Shown piece by piece: positions 1 through 5,249 of a DNA stretch of 6,484 nucleotides. Position 1 is the first letter of the stretch. Each line of letters starts with the position of its first letter. A program made the translations under genes and the position numbers. Below the pieces are notes generated by a model. That model ran no database searches. It was not told the origin of the DNA and worked only from the letters and a program-made list of their open reading frames with translations. Origin of the DNA: Devosia sp. (GTDB lineage: Bacteria > Pseudomonadota > Alphaproteobacteria > Rhizobiales > Devosiaceae); assembly GCA_028290225.1 (NCBI GenBank), contig JAQGKH010000090.1, positions 1 to 6,484 on the forward strand, in the 5' to 3' direction.

Positions 1-142
1 CGACGCCGCTGCATCGCTGCGGGATGCCTATGCCGAATTGCTCTGGTCGGGGCGGCCGGCGCTGCCGGTGCGCCGGAACGGGCAGATCGTGGGGCAGGTG
101 ACGCGGGAAGCGCTGGCCCGGCTCGCGGCGCGGCCGCAATGA
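1..142 (+). CDS. C-terminal end of an ABC transporter ATP-binding protein (osmoprotectant/glycine betaine type), partial at left edge
   Basis: An open frame enters at base 2 and ends at TGA 140-142, giving the last 46 residues of a protein. The segment GRPALPVRRNGQIVGQVTRE followed by an alanine/leucine helix resembles the last strand-helix of a CBS domain. Such domains end the ATPase subunits of quaternary-amine and osmoprotectant ABC importers (ProV, OpuCA, YehX). No Walker or signature motif lies inside the window, so the assignment rests on this tail and on the next gene. The stop overlaps the start of that permease gene (ATGA, 139-142), a typical sign of translational coupling between subunits of one transporter. 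The ATPase would sit on the cytoplasmic face and power import; the CBS region in this family can sense ionic strength. The substrate is inferred, not seen. Confidence 0.75.
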   Translation, partial: DAAASLRDAYAELLWSGRPALPVRRNGQIVGQVTREALARLAARPQ

Positions 143-885
143 GCGTCGGCACGGCAATTCGGCTGCTGGCGCTGATCGTGCTGGTGGTGTTTCTGCTCAG
201 GCCCGAGCTGTTCAGCGGGGCTTTCGCCCTGTTCACCAAGAACGGGCAGCCGGCTATCTACAGCCAGGGCAGCCTGCTCGACATCACGCTCAATCACCTT
301 GCCATCGTACTGGGTGCGACCATGGCCGCAACGGTGGTTGCCGCAGGCCTCGCCATCCTCGTGACCCGACCGTTTGGCGCTGAGTTTTTGCCCTTGTGCC
401 GGTCCGTGGCCAATCTCGGCCAGACCTTTCCCCCGGTGGCGGTGCTGGCCCTGGCTGTGCCGGCGCTGAACAGCTTTGGCACGGCGCCGACGCTATTGGC
501 GCTGTTTCTTTATGGCTTGCTGCCGATCTTCGAGAACACCTTGACGGGGTTGAGCAATTTGCCAGCCGCCGTGACGGATGCGGCTAACGGCATGGGGATG
601 ACGGGCTGGCAGCGGCTCGTGCAGATCGAACTGCCGTTGGCCCTGCCGGTGATCCTGGCCGGGGTGCGGTTGTCGACGGTGATCGCCCTGTCGACCGCCA
701 CCATCGGCTCCACTGTCGCGGCGCGCACCCTGGGTGAGGTGATCATCGCCGGGCTGCTGTCGGGCAACACGGCCTTTGTGTTGCAGGGCGGGCTGGTGGT
801 GGCGGTTCTGGCGGTGCTGATCCATGATGGGCTGGCCGCCATCGAGCGCGTGCTGCTTGTGCGGACGGGGCAGTTGAGGCGGTGA
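139..885 (+). CDS. yehW: ABC transporter permease, YehW/OpuCB-like (probable osmoprotectant or betaine importer)
   Basis: A 248-residue integral membrane protein, the usual length for this single-domain permease family (E. coli YehW is about 243 residues). Residues about 5-25 form the first membrane segment. A short periplasmic loop follows, then several hydrophobic segments (about 48-75, 90-110, 115-135, 170-195 and 212-232). The stretch GQTFPPVAVLALAVP (about 94-108) is characteristic of YehW-type permeases. DAANGMGMTGWQRL with the following ELPLALPVILAGVR (about 147-175) is the cytoplasmic EAA loop that docks on the ATPase. The start ATG lies inside the stop of the ATPase gene (ATGA), and the order ATPase then permease matches yehX-yehW. 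Known relatives import glycine betaine or related solutes, some with low affinity. The binding protein and any second permease would lie left of the window. The symbol is by similarity and order; the substrate is uncertain. Confidence 0.85.
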   Translation: MSVGTAIRLLALIVLVVFLLRPELFSGAFALFTKNGQPAIYSQGSLLDITLNHLAIVLGATMAATVVAAGLAILVTRPFGAEFLPLCRSVANLGQTFPPVAVLALAVPALNSFGTAPTLLALFLYGLLPIFENTLTGLSNLPAAVTDAANGMGMTGWQRLVQIELPLALPVILAGVRLSTVIALSTATIGSTVAARTLGEVIIAGLLSGNTAFVLQGGLVVAVLAVLIHDGLAAIERVLLVRTGQLRR

Positions 886-887
886 TG

Positions 888-904
888 TGGCCATAACCCG
901 GCCA
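888..904 (+). other. Short inverted repeat just after the permease gene
   Basis: TGGCC (888-892) and GGCCA (900-904) can form a 5-bp GC-rich stem with a 7-nt loop, 2 nt after the permease stop. No T-run follows, so it is not a convincing intrinsic terminator. It could act as a weak 3' stabilising hairpin or be chance. Confidence 0.25.
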
Positions 905-913
905 GCCTGAGCG

Positions 914-967
914 GTTCATGGACACAGACATGAACGCATTCTGAACGGCTCGGTAAGCACTGGTTCA
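914..967 (+). promoter_or_regulatory. Cluster of GTTCA/TGAAC half-sites upstream of the SH3 gene (candidate operator)
   Basis: Four copies of GTTCA or its complement TGAAC lie within 54 bases of the 134-base gap before the SH3 gene. GTTCATG (914-920) and CATGAAC (929-935) form a perfect 7-bp palindrome with an 8-base spacer. A further TGAAC at 942-946 is a direct repeat of the TGAAC at 931-935 at an 11-base pitch, about one helical turn, and the match extends to TGAACG. TGAAC (942-946) and GTTCA (963-967) form another inverted pair. This arrangement looks like a binding site for a dimeric regulator. The regulator and the -35/-10 elements cannot be named from the sequence. Confidence 0.45.
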
Positions 968-1019
968 ATGCAACGGCGTAAGGTGCATCGAAACGGACCT
1001 GGATCGAGGCGCAGCCATC

Positions 1020-1358
1020 ATGAACAAGCGACAGGAGAAGCTCTTGCTCGCGGTCCTTTGTGGCCTCGTCGTCACCGCCGCGGCCGGCTTTGTCGTGCAG
1101 CCCGCCAATGCGGCCGGTTATCAGGTCGAGCAACTGGCTGAGGTGAGCGGCGTTGGCCGGTGGGACCAGCTCAATGTGCGCCGCTGGCCCGCGCCCCATT
1201 CGCGCCAGGTCGGTGCCTTTGAGCCTGGGGTGCATGTCTGGGTAGAGCGCTGCATCGAGATGGATGCGGGGGCCGACTGGTGCCTCGTCGATCGCGGGCC
1301 AACCAGGGGCTGGGTCAATTCGCGCTTTCTGACGCTGTCGGGCGACGCCGACATTTAA
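1020..1358 (+). CDS. Small secreted protein with a bacterial SH3-type domain
   Basis: A 112-residue protein. The N-terminus (MNKRQEK, then hydrophobic residues about 8-27, then PANAA) is a classical Sec signal peptide, with likely cleavage after Ala31 or Ala32, so the mature protein is about 80 residues in the periplasm. Residues about 50-106 form one SH3b-like (SH3_3) domain: LNVRRWPAPHS, a turn around EPGVHVWV, then DWCLVD and the closing GWVNSRFL. Cys78 and Cys88 are the only cysteines in the mature protein and could form a disulfide. Such domains usually bind peptidoglycan or envelope partners; the partner is unknown here. A GAGG Shine-Dalgarno (1006-1009) sits 10 bases before the ATG. 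The gene appears to be monocistronic, with a structured upstream region (914-967) and a separate candidate promoter for the next gene. The domain call is strong; the role is unknown. Confidence 0.85.
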   Translation: MNKRQEKLLLAVLCGLVVTAAAGFVVQPANAAGYQVEQLAEVSGVGRWDQLNVRRWPAPHSRQVGAFEPGVHVWVERCIEMDAGADWCLVDRGPTRGWVNSRFLTLSGDADI

Positions 1359-1378
1359 TCCCCGGTGCTCCCGGTGCA

Positions 1379-1407
1379 TTGACAATAGCGGCTGGTTCCT
1401 GTTCGCA
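1379..1407 (+). promoter_or_regulatory. Candidate sigma-70-type promoter for the asparaginase gene
   Basis: A perfect TTGACA -35 element lies at 1379-1384. At a 17-base spacing the -10 position reads TTCGCA (1402-1407), a poor match. Alphaproteobacterial promoters often have a strong -35 and a loose -10, so this is plausible but weak. It sits about 25 bases before the start codon, which would give a very short leader. Confidence 0.35.
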
Positions 1408-1431
1408 GGGCGCAACAGCCGGAGTCTTGCC

Positions 1432-2439
1432 ATGGATGCCAATCCCGTTCTTGCCCAGACCACGCGGGGCAACTGGGTCGAAAACCTGCATCGCGGTGCC
1501 TTTGCGGTGGTCGATGCCGAGGGGCGGGTGATCGCGTCGGCCGGCGACATCGAGCGGCCGGTGTTTCCCCGCTCGGCGATCAAGTCCATGCAGGCACTGG
1601 CGATCTTTGGCAGCCAGGCCATCGGCAAGTTCAATCATACTCCCGAGGAGCTGGCACTGGCCTGCGCCTCCCACCATGGCGAAGAGCCGCATGTGAGCGG
1701 GGTCGCCCATTTGCTGGAGCGGCTCGGCCTTTCGGCCCGGGATCTGGAATGCGGGGCGCATCAGCCAACCAATAGAGCGGCGCGCGAGGCGCTGCGCCAG
1801 GCGGGGGCACAACCCAGCGCGCTGCACAACAACTGCTCGGGCAAGCATGGCGGCATGTTGAGCGTCGCCCTGGCCATGGGCGTGCCGACAGCGGGCTATG
1901 TGGAGCGCGACCACGCCGTGCAGCAGGCAGTGCGGACGGCGGTGGAAACCGTGATCGGGGAACCGCTGAGCCAGGACAGATGCGGCACCGATGGCTGCTC
2001 CATCCCCACCTTTGCCGCCCCCTTGCGAGCGTTCGCGCGTGGTTTTGCTGTCATGGCAACAGGCAAGGGGCTGGCGCCCGAAATGGCGGCCGGTGCGCAG
2101 CGATTGTTCGATGCCGCCACCGCCCACCCGCTGCTGGTGGCGGGAACCGGTCACGCCGATACGCGGATCATGTCCGCCTTTGGCGGCCGGGTGATGCAAA
2201 AGATCGGCGCTGAAGGGGTGCAATGCGGCGCCATTCGCGACAAGGGCTGGGGCTATGCGCTCAAATGCGATGACGGCAACATGCCCGCTTCGCAGGCGAT
2301 GCTGGCGGGTTTGCTGCTGGCCCATGCCGATCCCGACAGCGAGCAGCGCGCGGTGCTCGAATCGATTGCACGCCAGCCCATCAAGAGCGTCCGGGGCGCG
2401 ACGGTGGGATGGCTCGCGCCGGCCGGTCCGCTGGCCTGA
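1432..2439 (+). CDS. L-asparaginase, class 3 (Rhizobium etli ReAV type, asparaginase II family)
   Basis: A 335-residue enzyme predicted to hydrolyse L-asparagine to aspartate and ammonia in the cytoplasm; no signal peptide is visible. It belongs to the Asparaginase_II family (PF06089), typified by R. etli ReAV (product of ansA), which is unrelated to E. coli AnsA/AnsB. The hallmark residues fall at the same numbers as in ReAV: Ser48 and Lys51 (SxxK, in RSAIKS), Ser80 (CASHHGEE), Cys135 and Lys138 (NNCSGKHGGML), and Asp187 and Cys189 (CGTDGCSIP). The Cys135/Lys138/Cys189 set binds a metal in ReAV. Lys257 in KIGAEGV should match ReAV Lys263, implying a few residues lost between. The protein is about 30 residues shorter than ReAV, as I recall its length of 367. 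GGAG-type Shine-Dalgarno GGAG (1421-1424) sits 7 bases before the ATG. It probably has its own promoter. Confidence 0.92.
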   Translation: MDANPVLAQTTRGNWVENLHRGAFAVVDAEGRVIASAGDIERPVFPRSAIKSMQALAIFGSQAIGKFNHTPEELALACASHHGEEPHVSGVAHLLERLGLSARDLECGAHQPTNRAAREALRQAGAQPSALHNNCSGKHGGMLSVALAMGVPTAGYVERDHAVQQAVRTAVETVIGEPLSQDRCGTDGCSIPTFAAPLRAFARGFAVMATGKGLAPEMAAGAQRLFDAATAHPLLVAGTGHADTRIMSAFGGRVMQKIGAEGVQCGAIRDKGWGYALKCDDGNMPASQAMLAGLLLAHADPDSEQRAVLESIARQPIKSVRGATVGWLAPAGPLA

Positions 2440-2451
2440 TCACAGCGCGAC

Positions 2452-2481
2452 TTGTCCCCCTTGTCGCCGGACAGCTATAAG
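2452..2481 (+). promoter_or_regulatory. Likely promoter of the DUF853 ATPase gene
   Basis: TTGTCC (2452-2457) and TATAAG (2476-2481) are separated by 18 bases. The -10 matches consensus at 5 of 6 positions and the -35 at 4 of 6. Transcription would begin near 2488, about 20 bases before the ATG at 2509. If correct, a TTG start at 2452 is impossible because it would lie inside the -35 element. Confidence 0.5.
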
Positions 2482-2508
2482 GGCCCACCTTCAGTTCAGG
2501 CGAGGCCG

Positions 2509-3981
2509 ATGCTCGACAACGACAAGATCTTCCTCGGAACCAGCACGCAGCCCGAATATCTGGCGCTGCAATATGCCAATCGTCACGGCTTGATCACCGG
2601 CGCGACCGGCACCGGCAAGACGGTGACGCTGCAGGTGCTGGCGGAAGGATTTTCGCGGGCCGGTGTTCCCGTGTTCTGCGCTGATATCAAGGGCGATCTG
2701 TCGGGGCTGGCGGCCGCCGGCGAGGCCAAACCCGCCTTGCTGGAGCGGGCCGCCCAGATCGGCCTGGGCGAGGGATTGGTGTTCCAAGACGTGCCGACGA
2801 TCTTCTGGGACCTGTTCGGGCGCCAGGGCCATCCGGTGCGCACCACCATTTCCGAGATCGGGCCGCTGCTGCTCAGCCGGCTGCTCGATCTCAACGACAC
2901 CCAGGAAGGCGTGCTCAATGTCGCTTTCAAGCTGGCCGACGACGAAGGCCTGCTGCTGCTCGACCTCAAGGATCTGCGGGCGCTGCTCACGGAGATGGGC
3001 GAGCGCAGCAAGGAGATCGGGCTACGCTATGGCAATGTGAGCGCCCAAAGCATTGGCGCCATCCAGCGCGATCTGCTGGTGCTGGAGCAGCAGGGGGCGG
3101 AAAACTTCTTTGGCGAACGAGCGCTCGATATTGCCGATTTGATGCGCACCGACCGCGATGGGCGGGGCTTTGTTTCGGTGCTGGCGGCGGACGAGCTGAT
3201 GCGCTCGCCCCGGCTCTATGCGACATTCCTGCTTTGGCTCCTGTCGGAGCTGTTCGAGGAATTGCCGGAGGTTGGCGATCCAGCCAAGCCCCGGCTGGTG
3301 TTCTTTTTCGATGAAGCGCATCTGCTGTTCGATGACGCGCCCAAGGCGCTGGTCGACAAGGTGGAGCAGGTGGTCAAGCTGATCCGCTCCAAAGGGGTAG
3401 GCGTGTATTTCGTGACACAGAACCCCGCCGACATCCCCGAGCCGGTGCTGGCGCAACTGGGCAACCGGGTGCAGCATGCGCTGCGCGCCTATACCCCGCG
3501 CGAGCAAAAGGCGGTGCGGGTGGCGGCGGAAACCTTCCGGCCCAATCCCGCCTTCTCCACCGAGGAAGTCATTACGCAGCTGGCGACAGGCGAGGCACTG
3601 GTTTCGACCCTTGGCCCCAAGGGCGTACCTTCGGTGGTGGGGCGGACGATGATCCGGCCGCCCGGCGGGCGCATTGGACCCCTGTCGCCCGAGGAACGCC
3701 GCAGCATCATCACCGCCTCGCCCGTGGGCGGGCTTTATGACGATGTGATCGACCGCGACTCCGCCTTTGAGGTGCTGGCGCGCAAGGCCGAGCGGCGGCA
3801 GGCAAACGCGGAGGACGCCAGCCAAAGGCAGGAGCGGCAGGACGAGGCGCCGCGCGCCCGGCGCTCCACCCGCCAAACGCCGGCGGAAGCGGCGATGAAT
3901 TCGCTGGCCCGCACCGTGGCCAACCGCCTGGGCAGCGCGCTGGTGCGCGGCGTCCTTGGCAGCCTCAAGCGGGGATGGTGA
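2509..3981 (+). CDS. HerA/FtsK-like P-loop ATPase, DUF853 (YjgR) family
   Basis: A 490-residue cytoplasmic ATPase, close to the roughly 500 residues of E. coli YjgR. The N-terminus (IFLGTSTQPEYLALQYANRHG) is followed directly by Walker A GATGTGKT (31-38). Walker B is LVFFFDEAH with Asp268-Glu269. TQNPADIP (about 303-310) and the arginine-bearing LGNRVQHALRAYTPREQ (Arg320) complete the HerA-like core. Residues about 425-468 are charged, low-complexity and rich in Arg/Gln/Ala. The last 25 residues (SLARTVANRLGSALVRGV onward) form a probable amphipathic helix. HerA relatives are hexameric DNA or protein motors; the role of DUF853 proteins is not established. I chose ATG 2509 because AGGCGAGG (2498-2505) precedes it, family similarity begins there, and the upstream in-frame TTG (2452) falls in a promoter-like element. 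The next gene begins 2 nt after the stop. Confidence 0.9.
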   Translation: MLDNDKIFLGTSTQPEYLALQYANRHGLITGATGTGKTVTLQVLAEGFSRAGVPVFCADIKGDLSGLAAAGEAKPALLERAAQIGLGEGLVFQDVPTIFWDLFGRQGHPVRTTISEIGPLLLSRLLDLNDTQEGVLNVAFKLADDEGLLLLDLKDLRALLTEMGERSKEIGLRYGNVSAQSIGAIQRDLLVLEQQGAENFFGERALDIADLMRTDRDGRGFVSVLAADELMRSPRLYATFLLWLLSELFEELPEVGDPAKPRLVFFFDEAHLLFDDAPKALVDKVEQVVKLIRSKGVGVYFVTQNPADIPEPVLAQLGNRVQHALRAYTPREQKAVRVAAETFRPNPAFSTEEVITQLATGEALVSTLGPKGVPSVVGRTMIRPPGGRIGPLSPEERRSIITASPVGGLYDDVIDRDSAFEVLARKAERRQANAEDASQRQERQDEAPRARRSTRQTPAEAAMNSLARTVANRLGSALVRGVLGSLKRGW

Positions 3982-3983
3982 TC

Positions 3984-4544
3984 ATGGCCGAACCTCATGC
4001 TCCGGGCCTGACACTGGCCGTGTTTGCTTCTGACAAGGGCCCCGGCGATGCCGAGCGCTCCAGCATCATGAGCCAGGCCGGCAGCTATTTCGCGCGGCGC
4101 GGCGCGGGGCTGGTATGCCTGGCCGAAAACGGCGTGTTGCCGGTGCCCCTGATCACGGCCGCCCGGGCGGCCGGAGGCAGGGTGCAGATCATCGGCGACG
4201 ACAGCATCGTGTTGCCGCCGGCGCTCGACGGCGTGCCGCTGGAGCTCATTGCCGCGAGGGCGGAACGGGCCGCCCGGGTCGGGGCACTTGCCGACGCCTT
4301 GGTGGCGCTGCCAGGATCGCTCCAATCCGTATCGGCTCTGTTCACCACCTGGACGGCAGCCAAGGCCAATGGCCTGGTGCGCCCCGTGGTTATGCTCAAT
4401 CGCCATCGCGCCTTTGAGGCAGTGCGCGGCTATGCCGCCGATGTGCTGTCGCACAGCCTGCCGGGGCATGAACGGATCGTGCAGTTTTCCGATTCGATCG
4501 AGGATGTGTGGGCGCGCGTCAGCCGCCTCGTCAACGAGCGCTAA
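3984..4544 (+). CDS. Divergent LOG/lysine-decarboxylase-like Rossmann protein, key motifs lost
   Basis: A 186-residue protein. The layout follows LOG-family (TIGR00730-like) phosphoribohydrolases. A first strand LAVFAS (11-16) leads to a helix ending YFARRGAGLVCLA, where LOG proteins read a glycine-rich LVYGGG segment. ITAARAAGGRVQIIG (57-71) follows, then ADALVALPGSLQSVSALFTTW (103-123) and RPVVMLN (133-139). The family's PGGxGTxxE nucleotide and catalytic motif is replaced by PGSLQSVSA, and the usual Arg-Lys pair is Arg95-Ala96. A cytokinin-activating or nucleotide-cleaving activity is therefore unlikely. ATG 3984 is chosen because GGGGA (3971-3975) lies 8 bases upstream; ATG 3975 is in frame but has no room for a Shine-Dalgarno. 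It lies 2 nt after the ATPase stop, suggesting one transcript. Fold assignment is by remote pattern only; function is unknown. Confidence 0.7.
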   Translation: MAEPHAPGLTLAVFASDKGPGDAERSSIMSQAGSYFARRGAGLVCLAENGVLPVPLITAARAAGGRVQIIGDDSIVLPPALDGVPLELIAARAERAARVGALADALVALPGSLQSVSALFTTWTAAKANGLVRPVVMLNRHRAFEAVRGYAADVLSHSLPGHERIVQFSDSIEDVWARVSRLVNER

Positions 4545-5077
4545 AGCTGGGGAGCCGGCTGGCGGCGCTCGGGAAACAGCTGCACCACATTATCGCTGGA
4601 GCGGCGGCTCGGCAGCGGCTGGGGCGCCTGGCCCGGCAGCCTGTTGCGCCGTTCGGGCCCGCGATAGGTCGGCGAAACCACTGCACCCGCGCCAGAGCGC
4701 AGCCGCGCCTGCACGCGCTGCAGCAGGTGGCGCGGCGACATCGGCTTGATCACCACTTCATCAATGCCGGCGCTGATCGCCTGGTGCCGCATGGGTGGCG
4801 TGATGGAGCGGGTGAGCGCGATCACCGGCACGTCGCGGCACAGGATCGTCAGGTCGAGGCGAATGCCCTCGACCATCTCATAGGCCGGCCGGCCTTCCCG
4901 GTCGAAATCCACGATCAGCACATCCACCGGCGCCAGGCGCATATAGGTGAGCAGGGCTTCCTCGCATTCGAACTGGCGCACACGCAAGCGCGAATCGCCG
5001 GCCAAAACCATCGCCAGCAAGGACGACAGCGCTGTATTGGCGGCGAAAACGGCGACAACTTTGCCCGATAAAGACAC
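4541..5077 (-). CDS. Response-regulator receiver-domain protein with atypical acidic pocket and disordered tail
   Basis: A 178-residue protein when started at GTG 5077. Residues about 5-125 form a CheY-like receiver: phosphoacceptor Asp57 (VDVLIVDFD), switch Thr89 (VIALTRS) and Lys111 (VVIKPMS). The acidic pair normally near residues 10-14 is absent; the strand reads VVAVFAANTALSS. Residues 126-178 are proline/arginine-rich and probably disordered, with YRGPERR at about 137-143 and a second PERR near the end. There is no DNA-binding output domain, so signalling by protein contact is likely. GTG 5077 is favoured because AGGGG (5090-5086 on this strand) is 8 bases upstream; the longer GTG start at 5113 has no Shine-Dalgarno and adds a non-domain leader. 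No kinase gene is adjacent. Its stop overlaps that of the convergent gene. Confidence 0.8.
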   Translation of the reverse strand: MSLSGKVVAVFAANTALSSLLAMVLAGDSRLRVRQFECEEALLTYMRLAPVDVLIVDFDREGRPAYEMVEGIRLDLTILCRDVPVIALTRSITPPMRHQAISAGIDEVVIKPMSPRHLLQRVQARLRSGAGAVVSPTYRGPERRNRLPGQAPQPLPSRRSSDNVVQLFPERRQPAPQL

Positions 5078-5083
5078 GCGCAG

Positions 5084-5108
5084 AACCCCTAATGGTAAAC
5101 AAGGGGTT
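5084..5108 (-). promoter_or_regulatory. Inverted repeat covering the Shine-Dalgarno of the receiver gene
   Basis: AACCCCT (5084-5090) and AGGGGTT (5102-5108) form a perfect 7-bp inverted repeat with an 11-base spacer. In the receiver mRNA (minus strand) the 3' arm contains the AGGGG Shine-Dalgarno. If it is transcribed, the hairpin could hide the ribosome-binding site; otherwise it could be a repressor operator. No ligand or regulator can be named. Confidence 0.4.
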
Positions 5109-5197
5109 ACCACGCGAGCTTGAGTCGGACGACGCCGGGGCGAGCGGATGGCGCACTTTATTGTGGATTAGCGGCGGGCGCGGTGATCCGGCCCAGC

Positions 5198-5227
5198 AAA
5201 AAAGCCCGCCGCAACCGCGACGGGCTT
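5198..5227 (-). terminator. Rho-independent terminator of sodB
   Basis: Read on the minus strand, AAGCCCG (5227-5221), one mismatch, CGC, loop GGTT, GCG, mismatch, CGGGCTT form a strong GC-rich stem of 7 plus 3 pairs around one mismatch. It is followed by a run of T (5203-5198). It starts 22 bases after the sodB stop and is the clearest terminator in the window. It should insulate the downstream receiver gene from sodB transcription. Confidence 0.9.
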
Positions 5228-5249
5228 CCATTTTCAACAGCCGAAAGGA

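Noticed and set aside
1362..1379. Tandem CCCGGTGCT / CCCGGTGCA repeat before the asparaginase promoter
   Set aside because: Only two 9-base units with one mismatch in GC-rich DNA; too short to separate from chance.
510..1634. Long minus-strand open frame of 374 codons across the permease and SH3 genes
   Set aside because: It is antisense to two well-supported genes, has Arg/Pro/His-rich composition typical of high-GC shadow frames, and contains no recognisable domain.
1315..2325. Minus-strand frame of 336 codons opposite the asparaginase
   Set aside because: The plus strand carries a complete enzyme with all active-site residues; the opposite frame is His/Arg-rich and motif-free.
3022..3876. 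Minus-strand frame of 284 codons opposite the DUF853 ATPase
   Set aside because: It is a shadow of a gene with intact Walker motifs, with no domain and no ribosome-binding site.
4508..5071. Plus-strand frame of 187 codons opposite the receiver gene
   Set aside because: The receiver fold, start and Shine-Dalgarno are on the minus strand; this frame is Arg/His/Gln-rich without features.
5122..5126. GANTC (CcrM methylation) site in the receiver upstream region, and another at 1422-1426 in the asparaginase leader
   Set aside because: GANTC occurs at many other places in this window, including inside genes, so these positions alone do not indicate cell-cycle control.
5114..5197. Promoter for the receiver gene on the minus strand
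   Set aside because: A fair A/T-rich stretch (around 5157-5170) is present, but no convincing -35 with proper spacing; not called.
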